A stretch of 64,000 nucleotides of DNA, from the NCBI RefSeq assembly GCF_023897015.1, contig NZ_JAMHFY010000002.1, positions 62,001 to 126,000 of the forward strand, written 5' to 3'. Of this stretch, positions 43,673 through 52,693 are shown piece after piece. The translations under genes were made by a program, and so were the position numbers. This DNA comes from Desulfosporosinus nitroreducens (lineage in GTDB: Bacteria; Bacillota; Desulfitobacteriia; Desulfitobacteriales; Desulfitobacteriaceae). The notes beneath the pieces are model-generated. The model ran no database searches. It was not told the DNA's origin and saw nothing but the letters and a program-made list of their open reading frames with translations. The first letter of the stretch is position 1, and every line of letters begins with the position of its first letter.

Positions 43673-45067
43673 CTATACGTCGGCTGCTAAGTTAAGAATA
43701 GCTTGAGCATACACTTTGGTTGTTAAAAGGAGATTGTTGATAGGAATGTATTCATCTGGACAATGGATCACTTCCGGCTCACCTGGAAAAGTGGGGCCAA
43801 AGGCAACTCCTTGGGGAAGAGCTTTAGCATAAGTTCCTCCGCCAATGGCAAAAGCAAAGGGCTCGAGGCCGGTTACATCAGAGTAGGCTTTCAACAAAGA
43901 CTGAACTAAATGGCTCTCTTTTGGGACGTGATGTGCCTCTTGATGATTTAATATCTTAATTCTAAATTGCTCTTTTAATGCAATCTTTTCAATCGGCAGA
44001 AAAACATCGTTACGCTGATACGTAACAGGATATCGGATATCAATTACAAAGCGAGTATCATCTGATGTCAATTCTAAAATACCAAGGTTGAGAGAAAGTT
44101 TACCTGAAGGTTCATCACTTAAAGCCACTCCAAAGCCTTCTCCATAAAAGCCTGTGCCAGGATTGGTTAAGATGAAATCTAAAATTTGTTGTTCCTCGGA
44201 GCTCAGTGGTAACGTTCTCAGGAATCTTAAGGCGTGTAGAACTGCATTTTTACCATTTTGCGGGAGGCTTCCGTGGGCACCTACTCCTTTAAAAATAAGC
44301 TTGATCTCTTGTTCCAATTTCTGGCTCACCAAAGTACCGCTAACCCCTTCCGGAAAAGAGAAGTTGTTTAATAGCTTAGCCAGATCATCGTAAGAGATCC
44401 CCTTTAAGGCAACATCACAGCGATCGGGAACAACGTTAGCTCTTTCTCCACCGCGAACGCTTAGTAGATGCGGAAAAGAGGTTGCGTGTGACTTAGCTAA
44501 TTCCAGATGGAGAATTCCTTTTTCAGCATGAATTACAGGGAATTCAGCATCCGGTGCAAATCCAATTTGAGGAGTTTCTTCTTTTTTTAGATAATAAGCC
44601 ATATCTTCCCAACCAGATTCCTCATCAGTGCCTAAAATTAGCCGAACTCTCATCTTTAAAGGTATGTTGGCGTCTTTAATGGCTTTCATGGCGAAGAGCG
44701 CTGCCAAAGTTGGCCCTTTATCATCTAAAGCTCCTCTGCCCAGAATCTTGCCATCAACAATAGTTGCACTATATGGAGGCACAGACCATCCATCCCCTTC
44801 TGGAACAACATCAATGTGTCCTAGAATACCTAATAGTTCACCCGTGCCCATTTCAATATGTCCTGCATAACCATCAACATTTTTGACCGTAAAACCAAAC
44901 ATTTTTCCAAGTGCCAAAGTCCATTCTAAAGCATCTTTAATCCCTGGACCGAAAGGTGCACCCTCTGAAGCATGTTCAATATCTTTAACGCTCTTAATTT
45001 GGATACAAGCCTGTACTGCGGATATTATGTCCTCTTTCATTAAGTCAATCTGTTGGTCAAGACGCAT
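43673..45067 (-). CDS. pepV: Dipeptidase PepV (M20 family)
   Basis: 464-residue zinc dipeptidase of the PepV/Sapep type hydrolysing Xaa-dipeptides in the cytoplasm. Motifs: LGILGHIDVVPEGDGW (first His and Asp), ILGRGALDDKGPTLA (bridging Asp), LGTDEESGWEDM (catalytic Glu and metal Glu), APDAEFPVIHAEKG, and a C-terminal IGGGTYAKALPQGVAFGP. The long lid domain between is present. AAGGAATG precedes the ATG. It appears monocistronic. Confidence 0.93.
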   Translation of the reverse strand: MRLDQQIDLMKEDIISAVQACIQIKSVKDIEHASEGAPFGPGIKDALEWTLALGKMFGFTVKNVDGYAGHIEMGTGELLGILGHIDVVPEGDGWSVPPYSATIVDGKILGRGALDDKGPTLAALFAMKAIKDANIPLKMRVRLILGTDEESGWEDMAYYLKKEETPQIGFAPDAEFPVIHAEKGILHLELAKSHATSFPHLLSVRGGERANVVPDRCDVALKGISYDDLAKLLNNFSFPEGVSGTLVSQKLEQEIKLIFKGVGAHGSLPQNGKNAVLHALRFLRTLPLSSEEQQILDFILTNPGTGFYGEGFGVALSDEPSGKLSLNLGILELTSDDTRFVIDIRYPVTYQRNDVFLPIEKIALKEQFRIKILNHQEAHHVPKESHLVQSLLKAYSDVTGLEPFAFAIGGGTYAKALPQGVAFGPTFPGEPEVIHCPDEYIPINNLLLTTKVYAQAILNLAADV

Positions 45068-45173
45068 ATTCTAATCATTCCTTCATAATTTTATGTTCGC
45101 TGAGTCATCCTAGCATACCCGGATTAAGAAATGAAGTTGCATAAAATCCCAGCAAATCGACTCCAATTTAGAA

Positions 45174-47189
45174 TTAAGGTGTTAATGGAGAAAACTTAAC
45201 CTCTACGGTTGCACCTCTGGTTACAATTTTTCCCGCTTGGGGGGATTGTTGATTCACTAATCCGCTGCCTGAAAAGTCAAAGTGTAATTCTGATTTTGCC
45301 AGCGTTTCTCCAGCCTGTCGCATCGTCATTCCTGTTAAGTCTGGAATAACTATTTCCCCCCCAATGGGTGTGCGCTCAGGGATAACCGGTTGAGGCAATG
45401 GTCTGACGGCAGTATCACTAGGAGAAATGACAACTGTACTCTGCGTATCGTTGGATACAGGAAGTCCATAGTATTGCAATGCACCTTCAATTATCGCTTT
45501 AGCCCTCGGTCCCGCTAATGTCCCACCCTGATGTCCTTCTTCGGTTTTAGGCGTATCGATTATTACAAGTACAGCAATTTTAGGATCTTCTGCCGGTGCG
45601 TAAGCTACAAATGAAGCGATGAAGTCCGTGGTAGAATATCCCCCTGTTTTGGGGTCTACTTTTTGAGCAGTTCCCGTTTTTCCTGCAACCCGTATACCAG
45701 GAATACTAGCTGTATTTCCTGTTCCATTAGAAACCACTTGTTCAAGAATATTTGTCATTTGGTTTGCCGTGGATTGTGAAACAACCTGCCGAACAGAAGT
45801 GGGTTGTTTTTGTTCAACGATTTGACCATCAAAGGTCGAAATCTTATCCACTATATAGGGTCGATAAAGTGTTCCTCCATTGGCAATTGCGGAAATTGCC
45901 GTTAATAATTGGATTGGAGTAACAGAATTGGCTTGACCAAACGACATAGTTGCAATATCAATTTCCCGAATTTTTTCTTCGGGAAGGAGTAATCCACTTT
46001 CTTCTCCAGAAATATCAATACTTGTTTTAGACCCAAAACCGAAAGCCTTCAGATATGTATCAAAGATTGCTTTACCCATCTTTAATCCAACCTGGGCTAG
46101 TACGACATTGGAAGACAACTGCATTCCTTCGGTAAAAGTAGGATAACCATGAGGCTTTTGATCAGAATCCCAGTTTGTAATATAGAGGGGTGATATCCGT
46201 AAGAATCCAGGATCTTCAAACGTATCGTCCGGTTGAATTTTTCCTTCTTCCAATGCAGCTGCACCAGTAATAATTTTGAAGGTCGAACCTGGTTCATAGG
46301 ACATACTGATAGCTAAATTTCGCCGAACTTCGGGTGTAACATTATTATAGTCTGTAGGATCAAACGAGGGACGGGATCCCATGCCCAAAACACGTCCTGT
46401 CATCGGATCCATAGCCAGAATCGTGACACTATTAGCGTTGGTAGCTTTCATTGCCTGATCTAATTGTTGCTCAATATAATATTGAATTGTGGCGTCTAAG
46501 GTTAAGGTTATCGAGTTTCCAGGCCTTGAGGGGTCTCCTTGGTTGAGAGCATCCAATATAGAACGTGCTTTTGTGTCTTGCTCTTCGGATTGGAACCCTG
46601 GCTTACCAAACAACTCCTTATCATAATAGTATTCAACGCCTTCTACACCATGACCGTCCCCATTCACGATTCCCAGTGCAGAGGCGGCAAACATTCCCAT
46701 AGGATATACCCGTTTCTCTTCTTCACTGTAGCCTACTCCCGGAATTTTCAAAGCCTTAATTTCATCTGCCTTTTGAATATCCACTTGATGTGCCAGGCTT
46801 ATCCAAGCCCGATCTTTATTGAGCTTATCGAGTATAGCTTGCGGATCAATTTCTAAGATACTTCCCAGTTCTTTAGCTACATCCTCTTTGCTTCGTTCAA
46901 ATTTCTTGTTCTCAATCTGTTTACTCAACATTCTAGGATCAGCATAGACTTCTTTGACAGGGATACTTTGAGCTAAGACGTTGCCTTGGGCATCAAAGAT
47001 TGCGCCTCGATCAGGTCTAAGGCTTTGATCAATCGTTCGTCTTTCAATACCTTTAGCCTTGAGGTTTGAAGCCTGAACAACTTGAAGAACGACTAGTCTT
47101 CCACACACAAGAAGAATTATCACAAGCAATATTAATTGTATCCAACGATCGCGTGAAAAATAGTTGGTTTTTATTCTGCCTTTTTTCAA
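45174..47189 (-). CDS. spoVD: Penicillin-binding protein, SpoVD/FtsI type with PASTA domain
   Basis: 671-residue class B PBP, a peptidoglycan transpeptidase. Cytoplasmic N-terminus, one membrane helix (WIQLILLVIILLVCGRLVVL), a dimerisation domain, and the transpeptidase with GSTFK near 300, SSN near 356 and KTGTA near 505. A single PASTA domain occupies about 612-670. PASTA plus this length suits SpoVD (spore cortex) more than division FtsI. It is outside a dcw cluster, so the exact role could be either. Start is TTG behind GAGGAGG. Confidence 0.85.
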   Translation of the reverse strand: MKKGRIKTNYFSRDRWIQLILLVIILLVCGRLVVLQVVQASNLKAKGIERRTIDQSLRPDRGAIFDAQGNVLAQSIPVKEVYADPRMLSKQIENKKFERSKEDVAKELGSILEIDPQAILDKLNKDRAWISLAHQVDIQKADEIKALKIPGVGYSEEEKRVYPMGMFAASALGIVNGDGHGVEGVEYYYDKELFGKPGFQSEEQDTKARSILDALNQGDPSRPGNSITLTLDATIQYYIEQQLDQAMKATNANSVTILAMDPMTGRVLGMGSRPSFDPTDYNNVTPEVRRNLAISMSYEPGSTFKIITGAAALEEGKIQPDDTFEDPGFLRISPLYITNWDSDQKPHGYPTFTEGMQLSSNVVLAQVGLKMGKAIFDTYLKAFGFGSKTSIDISGEESGLLLPEEKIREIDIATMSFGQANSVTPIQLLTAISAIANGGTLYRPYIVDKISTFDGQIVEQKQPTSVRQVVSQSTANQMTNILEQVVSNGTGNTASIPGIRVAGKTGTAQKVDPKTGGYSTTDFIASFVAYAPAEDPKIAVLVIIDTPKTEEGHQGGTLAGPRAKAIIEGALQYYGLPVSNDTQSTVVISPSDTAVRPLPQPVIPERTPIGGEIVIPDLTGMTMRQAGETLAKSELHFDFSGSGLVNQQSPQAGKIVTRGATVEVKFSPLTP

Positions 47190-47523
47190 AGTGTCCCTCC
47201 TCTCTTCTTACATTATAACATTTAAGTGAGCACTTCCTAGTTCAATAATAGCAATTTTAAGGCTTTTATATCTTTTCTATGTGAAGAAAGTTAACTTAGA
47301 AAGGTTATCTTCAAATTCTGGATATGTAAGAAGGGATGAAGGTACTTAGGTAAGCTTAGTGCCGAAAAAGAACTTACGCTTTCATAACTAACGATGACTC
47401 TGTGAAAAGCCACCTTGCTAAGAAACCGCAAGCTCTTGATTCTATTTTGTCCCTTGAAGGCTCAAAAATACACTTCAAAATAGAGGTATTTTTATGTAAA
47501 TCTGGAACAATTTGGACCTTTCT
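47190..47523. other. Non-coding gap
   Basis: 334 nt between the rhomboid and spoVD genes. No supported open frame; a weak inverted repeat CTATTTTG...CAAAATAG lies near 47450-47484. The spoVD promoter should be here but no clear sigma-type hexamers were identified. Confidence 0.4.
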
Positions 47524-48471
47524 TTAAGTATTAAATCTTGATTGATTGGACAAGAGAACAGTGGTTATTATACCCATAAGCAGACCTCCAAGATGAGCGA
47601 AATTATCAATTCCCGGCTGAGTAAGTCCAAACCCAAAATTGATAAGTATGACAATAACCAGATTCATACCGAAGCCAGATTTCCAAAGCAATGGCCGTTT
47701 TAAGCTATAGTACAAGAGCGATCCTAAAAGTCCGAAAATAGCACCTGAAGCTCCCGCGGATAAGGCTGAGGAAAAGAAAAAGCTGGCAATTGATCCCCCA
47801 AGCCCACTCATAATATAGATCACAAAAAAACGTCCATGTCCAAACCTTTCCTCACTAAATGGACCTAACGACCATAATGCATAAAGGTTAAAGACGAGGT
47901 GCAAATAACCTATATGAATAAAAGTGCTTGTAAGTAAACGCCATACTTCACCTGCTTGAATCAGGGTGTTTACCTTCGCTCCAAAAGCAATAAGGACTCG
48001 CTGTTCTGTCGATCCTCCTGCTAGGGTCATTAATATAAAGACGATAAGGTTTATCCCTAAAAAAATGTACGATAAAAATGGAATGAACTGTTTTTCAACC
48101 CTCTTGTTTATCCCCACGTCATTTCCGTTGGCTAGTTGTTTTAACCATTTAGGTATCAATGGATCATTTGTTGGAGGAAAGGGGAACAGGTTACCTTGTT
48201 GAATATCCCAGTACCAAAGCTGTACACCCGGAAAATGGTTCTTCTTCAAATCAGAAGAATCAATTCCATTAGGGCAAAAAACAATTACATCCCATTGTGA
48301 AGGATTGCCGTAGCTTTGTATTAAGGGTCTAAAGTCTTGGGGAAGATTGCTTATATTCCCCAATAAAAGCCCGCGTTTCAGTGATTCGTGCGTCGCAGAC
48401 ACCCAGTTTCCTTCTAAAGTAACGAGCTTCCATCCAGATTGTTGAAGGGTATTAAATATTTCTGCGAACAT
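47524..48471 (-). CDS. Rhomboid family intramembrane serine protease
   Basis: 315-residue membrane protease. A soluble N-terminal domain of about 130 residues, then six or more helices. The WRLLTSTFIHIGYLHLVFNLYALW segment, the catalytic serine in GASGAIFG near 242 and the catalytic histidine in FAHLGG near 291 are all present, so an active protease is expected, similar to GluP of Bacillus. It starts 13 nt after larC on the same strand and may be read through from the lar genes; a functional link is not known. Confidence 0.92.
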   Translation of the reverse strand: MFAEIFNTLQQSGWKLVTLEGNWVSATHESLKRGLLLGNISNLPQDFRPLIQSYGNPSQWDVIVFCPNGIDSSDLKKNHFPGVQLWYWDIQQGNLFPFPPTNDPLIPKWLKQLANGNDVGINKRVEKQFIPFLSYIFLGINLIVFILMTLAGGSTEQRVLIAFGAKVNTLIQAGEVWRLLTSTFIHIGYLHLVFNLYALWSLGPFSEERFGHGRFFVIYIMSGLGGSIASFFFSSALSAGASGAIFGLLGSLLYYSLKRPLLWKSGFGMNLVIVILINFGFGLTQPGIDNFAHLGGLLMGIITTVLLSNQSRFNT

Positions 48472-48484
48472 ATTTCACCTCTAT

Positions 48485-49300
48485 TCAAATATCTCCTAAT
48501 ACTGCACGCAACAAACTCGGAATGCCGTAATCATTTTTTCCAGATCCATATCCGACATTGAGCAAAGCCATCTCTGGAAAAGTTGATTGCTCAGCTAGAG
48601 CACGAATAAGAGCAGCTCCCGTCGGGGTAATAAGTTCCCCGGTGATTCCTGAATCACGAAATTTAAATCCCTTCAACAGCATTAGCGATGCAGGTGCAGG
48701 TAAAGGCAGAGTTCCATGGGCACATTTCACAAAACCATGTGACCAAGGCAACGTTGAAACCTTGATGGAATCAATATCAAGCTGATCTAAGGCGATACAC
48801 GTTCCAACAATATCAACTAGGGAATCAACTGCGCCAACTTCATGAAAATGAACCTCATCAATCGTCATTCCATGAATATTCGCCTCTGCCTCGGCTAAAA
48901 CATTAAAGACCTTAAGGGCATTTTTTCTGGCCCGTTCTGATAAATCTCCACTAAGAATCATCTTTTGAATATCCGGAAGACGGCGGTTATGGTTATGCTC
49001 GTGGTCATGTTTATGTTCGTGATCATGCTCATGTTCGTGATGATGCTCATGCTCATGTTTATGGTGATCGTGATCTTCGTGATTGTCATGCTCTGAGTTT
49101 TGTCCAAGAATTACGACATTGATATCTGTAGCTTTAATCCCATGGACTTGTCGTTCCCGTACATCAAGCACAAATTCGGTCAATCCCATCGAGTGAAGCT
49201 GATTTACAATAATTCCAGGATCAGCTCCTAAGGCAATCAAGGACCCCAGAGCCATGTCGCCGCTTATGCCAGCAAATGTATCCCAGTATAAAATTTTCAA
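48485..49300 (-). CDS. larC: LarC N-terminal half (LarC1), nickel-pincer cofactor synthesis
   Basis: 271-residue protein that matches the first part of LarC, the enzyme inserting nickel into the pyridinium bisthiocarboxylate to make the NPN cofactor. The start is a TTG (KILYWDTFAGISGDMALGS) behind AAGGAG. A histidine-rich stretch, more than 15 His over about 40 residues near 65-105, suits nickel storage. The frame stops after SLLRAVLGDI, where full LarC goes on for over 100 residues; no LarC2 sequence follows in another frame, as the rhomboid gene starts at once. It follows larB by 16 nt. Confidence 0.85.
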   Translation of the reverse strand: MKILYWDTFAGISGDMALGSLIALGADPGIIVNQLHSMGLTEFVLDVRERQVHGIKATDINVVILGQNSEHDNHEDHDHHKHEHEHHHEHEHDHEHKHDHEHNHNRRLPDIQKMILSGDLSERARKNALKVFNVLAEAEANIHGMTIDEVHFHEVGAVDSLVDIVGTCIALDQLDIDSIKVSTLPWSHGFVKCAHGTLPLPAPASLMLLKGFKFRDSGITGELITPTGAALIRALAEQSTFPEMALLNVGYGSGKNDYGIPSLLRAVLGDI

Positions 49301-49316
49301 AGTCAATGCTCCTTCG

Positions 49317-50078
49317 TTACTCATGTCTCGTTATGCGGCGCACTATTGCAGAGGCTAAAGAGGCTGCCCCAAAACCGTTGTCAATATTCACGACCCCAAT
49401 TCCTGAGGCACAAGTGTTTAACATACTGAGTAAGGCTGCCAGGCCTTGAAAATGAGCACCATACCCTACGCTGGTTGGTACTGCGATAACTGGTTGCTCT
49501 ACCAGCCCGCCAACAACGCTTGCTAATGCCCCCTCCATTCCAGCAACAACAATTATTACTTCAGCTTGATCCATTAGTTCTCTCTGTCCCAGAAGTCGAT
49601 GTATCCCGGCCACCCCGACATCAAAAAGTGTATCAACGTCATGGCCCATATAACGAGCAGTTAGCCAAGCTTCTTGGGCTACCGCCAGATCCGCAGTTCC
49701 GGCAGTCATAATTAGGATTTTGCCAGGAATTGTGGGTTCTGACAAGGGGCGCAAGAGGAGACAACGAGCTAGTCGATCATAGATAGCGTCTGGAAAATGA
49801 GCTAAGATCAGTTCTGCAGTTTGGGGGTCAAGTCTAGTACCCAAAACATTTTGGTCTTTTTCACCTAAGTGTTTAAGTATCGAGATTATATGATCGGGTT
49901 GTTTCCCTTGACAAAAAATCACTTCTGCTTGCCCAGTTCGCAATGCACGATGATGATCTAAGCGTGCAAAGTCTAAGTTTTCATAGGGAAGATCTTTTAA
50001 TTGATGAAATGCTTTATCTGGGGAACACGAACCTTGATGAACAGATTCAAGAAGGGCTCTTATAGTCTCTTCATTCAT
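49317..50078 (-). CDS. larB: LarB, pyridinium-3,5-biscarboxylate mononucleotide synthase
   Basis: 253-residue carboxylase/hydrolase of nicotinic-acid adenine dinucleotide, the first step of NPN cofactor synthesis. The N-terminal variable part has FARLDHHRALRTGQAEVIFCQGK; the C-terminal part resembles PurE (MTAGTADLAVAQEA, VVAGMEGALASVVGGLV, VGYGAHFQGLAALLSML). It lies between larE and larC, each gap about 15 nt, so all three are one operon. Confidence 0.94.
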   Translation of the reverse strand: MNEETIRALLESVHQGSCSPDKAFHQLKDLPYENLDFARLDHHRALRTGQAEVIFCQGKQPDHIISILKHLGEKDQNVLGTRLDPQTAELILAHFPDAIYDRLARCLLLRPLSEPTIPGKILIMTAGTADLAVAQEAWLTARYMGHDVDTLFDVGVAGIHRLLGQRELMDQAEVIIVVAGMEGALASVVGGLVEQPVIAVPTSVGYGAHFQGLAALLSMLNTCASGIGVVNIDNGFGAASLASAIVRRITRHE

Positions 50079-50092
50079 TAATAAGCCTCCTG

Positions 50093-50905
50093 TTAAATGG
50101 GATTGAGACTTCCCGAACGGAGTCCCATTAAGTCTAAGGTAACAAATCTAAAACCCAATTCTAACAAAGGGGCTGTGATTTCAGCATGTTCCTGGATACA
50201 TTTCAGAAAACTGTTAATGGGAATCTCAATGCGGGCAATTTCCCCGTGAGCTCGCACCCGACATTCTAAGTATCCCTTTTGCTGAAGTATGGCTTCAGCT
50301 CGTGCAATACGTTGGAGTAATTCGGCATCAATTGCATCTCCATAAGGGACCCTGGATGCTAAACATGCCATCGAGGGTTTGTTCCAAGTTGGTAAATTAC
50401 GAAGTTTTGATAAAATTCGTATTTCAGCTTTAGTAAGACCTGCTTCCAGAAGCGGACTAATAATACCTAACTCTTCAAGAGCTACCCGCCCTGGACGATA
50501 ATCTTGGGCATCTGAAGCATTTGTTCCATCAATAACTGCAGCATTATCCTTGCTTTTGCTCAATTCAAGAAATGTCTCGAAGAGTTTCTTCTTACAAAAA
50601 TAACAACGATTTGGCGGATTATTTCGGAACTCCTGAAGACCCAAAACATCAAAGTCAATCACTTGTACCGGAAAATTATATTTTGTAACTAAAGCGAGAG
50701 CCTCCTGTTCTTCTTGAGTCGAAATCATCAGCCCACGCGCAAAAACCGCTTGGCAATTTTGACCTAAGGATTCTTGAGCGACAGCTAAAAGATAGGTTGA
50801 ATCTACTCCACCCGAAAAAGCGACCAGGACCTTATTTAAAGATTTTAATCGTTTAATAAGTTGAACTTCTTTCTCGCAGGCCACTTCTTGCTGATTCATA
50901 TCCAT
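50093..50905 (-). CDS. larE: LarE, ATP-dependent sulfur transferase for the NPN cofactor
   Basis: 270-residue PP-loop enzyme that adenylates and thiolates the LarB product. PP-loop AFSGGVDSTYLL at 29-40. Cys101 and Cys104 (CYFC) plus Cys181 (SMACLASRVPYG) form the three-cysteine set known from Fe-S cluster-dependent LarE proteins, which can act catalytically rather than giving up their own sulfur. First gene of larE-larB-larC. No larA or other racemase is in the window, so the user of the cofactor is unknown. Confidence 0.93.
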   Translation of the reverse strand: MDMNQQEVACEKEVQLIKRLKSLNKVLVAFSGGVDSTYLLAVAQESLGQNCQAVFARGLMISTQEEQEALALVTKYNFPVQVIDFDVLGLQEFRNNPPNRCYFCKKKLFETFLELSKSKDNAAVIDGTNASDAQDYRPGRVALEELGIISPLLEAGLTKAEIRILSKLRNLPTWNKPSMACLASRVPYGDAIDAELLQRIARAEAILQQKGYLECRVRAHGEIARIEIPINSFLKCIQEHAEITAPLLELGFRFVTLDLMGLRSGSLNPI

Positions 50906-51033
50906 TGAAGATTGATCCCTTCCTTCGTCTATATTCTACCCATTGTAGAAATGCCTGTCAAAGATCTTTATACAAATAAAAGAGCAAAGACGGGTGTCAG
51001 CCCTCCCTGCTCAGTATTAAAGTTTACTATTTA

Positions 51034-51079
51034 GTAAGGGTACTTATCTTTCGTTCTTACAATAAGATAAGTACCTTAC
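51034..51079 (-). terminator. Terminator after the fix-type operon
   Basis: GTAAGGGTACTTATCTT (51034-51050) pairs with AAGATAAGTACCTTAC (51064-51079) with a single bulge; A/T-rich on both sides. Confidence 0.8.
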
Positions 51080-51110
51080 GTGAAAACTTAACTCTTATGG
51101 CTATTCCAGA

Positions 51111-51392
51111 TTACCCATTTTTCCAGGAAACTCCGAATCCACCTCTAGGGTACTTCCAGTCAATATTCCCAAAGGGACACCCGATAAGGCAGGTGCCACA
51201 CTCAAGGCATCCTTCATAACCAACTGCAATACGTTTTTCTTCTTCGTCCCAATCATAAACATGAGCCGGGCAAAAACGAGTACAAGGTTTATCTTGACAC
51301 TGCTGCAAGCAAACATTTGGGTTAGCGATCTTAATGTGGCTTAATTTATCAGTGTTAAAACGAACCAAATATAGTTTATCATCTAATTTCAT
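51111..51392 (-). CDS. fixX: Ferredoxin-like protein FixX
   Basis: 93-residue ferredoxin partner of FixC/ETF-quinone oxidoreductase. Cysteines in CLQQCQDKPCTRFCPAHVY and CLECGTCLIGCPFGNIDW; the second set binds a 4Fe-4S cluster and the first set is degenerate. PRGGFGV is the typical FixX end. The start is the ATG that overlaps the fixC stop as ATGA, with GGAGGG upstream; a start five codons earlier is unlikely. Last gene of the operon. Confidence 0.93.
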   Translation of the reverse strand: MKLDDKLYLVRFNTDKLSHIKIANPNVCLQQCQDKPCTRFCPAHVYDWDEEEKRIAVGYEGCLECGTCLIGCPFGNIDWKYPRGGFGVSWKNG

Positions 51393-52681
51393 AAGAGCGC
51401 CCTCCATGCTCCATAAATATCTTTAATTAAACCGCCTTTCGAACGGTTTTCGAAGGCCATCTTGATAATTTCCTTTTGACGTTGTTTCTTAGGCGTACCA
51501 TCAGCTGTTAAATACATCTTAGCAGCTTTAGATAATAACTTAGGATATACTTTTAAGAGATGTGGATTTTCCTCAAAGAATTTGCCCATATGACGATAAT
51601 GGTGAAGGTCTTTAAGAACAAAGGAATCTCGCAGGCGGGTTTCGTAAACGGTCATGGCATGGTCACTGACATCGCCAGCCTTGATGGCCTGAGCAGCAAC
51701 TTCACCTGCTATTTTACCCGAAATCATGGCAAGATTTGAACCTTCTCTATTCAACGAGTTCATAAGCATTGCCGTATCTCCAACGACAAGGACCCCTTGT
51801 CGATGCAGTTTAGGTACTTGAGTATATCCGCCTTCAGGTATTAGGTGAGACAAGTATTCCTTCGTTTCACCGCCTTGAAGAAGTCGTTTTACATAAGGTT
51901 TTGATTTTAAATTCTCCAATAGATCATTCGGGGTCCAATTATTACGAATAAAAGGTTGTAGAATTGCACCAACACCAATTGAAAGTGAATCTTTATTAGT
52001 ATAGATAAAACCTACACCCATCATCCCGGCAGTAGAGTCTCCATATAATTCGATAGTGGCGCCTTGGCCTTCTTCGAGACAGAAACGATCTTCAATCTTT
52101 TCTTTCGGCAAAGCGATAACTTCCTTTGCAGTAACTGCCACTGATTCAGGTCTTAATGGTTTGGCAAGTCCAGCTTTAACCGCTATGAAGTTATTAACCC
52201 CTTCCGCTATAATAACTACTTTCGCTCCTAAATCCCCTTCAGCACGTCCTGTTCGGACTCCAACCACTTCGTCGCCTTTATATAATAGATTTTCTACTAA
52301 TGTTTCTGTAATAATCATGACCCCGGCTTTTTCCGCTTGTTCCGCAAGCCAACGGTCGAACTTTACTCTAAAAATTGAATGTGCATTATAAGGCTCTTTA
52401 CCCCAAGCAGGATCTCGGTAACCTGCCATGATAGACTCATCGCCACTCAACATAGCGATACGTTGTTCAATGATTGGACGTTCTAAGGGTGCTTCTTTCC
52501 AGAACTCTGGTACAACCATATCAGTAGCTTTTGTATAAAGTATGCCACCCATTACATTCTTGGTTCCTGGATAGTCTCCACGCTCAATGACGACAGTTTT
52601 CATGCCAGCTCGTGCAGCACTGAGCGCGGCAGACAGGCCAGCAGGACCACCGCCGATGACGATTACATCAAAGTTTTCCAT
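51389..52681 (-). CDS. fixC: FixC, FAD-dependent ETF-quinone oxidoreductase-like protein
   Basis: 430-residue flavoprotein. The FAD-binding motif VIVIGGGPAGLSAALSAARAG is at 6-26, GTKNVMGGILYT follows, and GDTAMLMNSLNREGSNLAMISG is the second FAD motif. With FixABX it forms the bifurcating complex that oxidises NADH while reducing quinone and ferredoxin. It follows fixB by 12 nt and overlaps fixX by 4 nt. Confidence 0.95.
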   Translation of the reverse strand: MENFDVIVIGGGPAGLSAALSAARAGMKTVVIERGDYPGTKNVMGGILYTKATDMVVPEFWKEAPLERPIIEQRIAMLSGDESIMAGYRDPAWGKEPYNAHSIFRVKFDRWLAEQAEKAGVMIITETLVENLLYKGDEVVGVRTGRAEGDLGAKVVIIAEGVNNFIAVKAGLAKPLRPESVAVTAKEVIALPKEKIEDRFCLEEGQGATIELYGDSTAGMMGVGFIYTNKDSLSIGVGAILQPFIRNNWTPNDLLENLKSKPYVKRLLQGGETKEYLSHLIPEGGYTQVPKLHRQGVLVVGDTAMLMNSLNREGSNLAMISGKIAGEVAAQAIKAGDVSDHAMTVYETRLRDSFVLKDLHHYRHMGKFFEENPHLLKVYPKLLSKAAKMYLTADGTPKKQRQKEIIKMAFENRSKGGLIKDIYGAWRALL

Positions 52682-52693
52682 GTTTGCCCCTCC

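Noticed and set aside
48960-49090. Near-repetitive CATG/GTGATC tract as a DNA repeat
   Set aside because: It is the His-rich coding segment of larC; the repetition follows from His/Glu/Asp codons.
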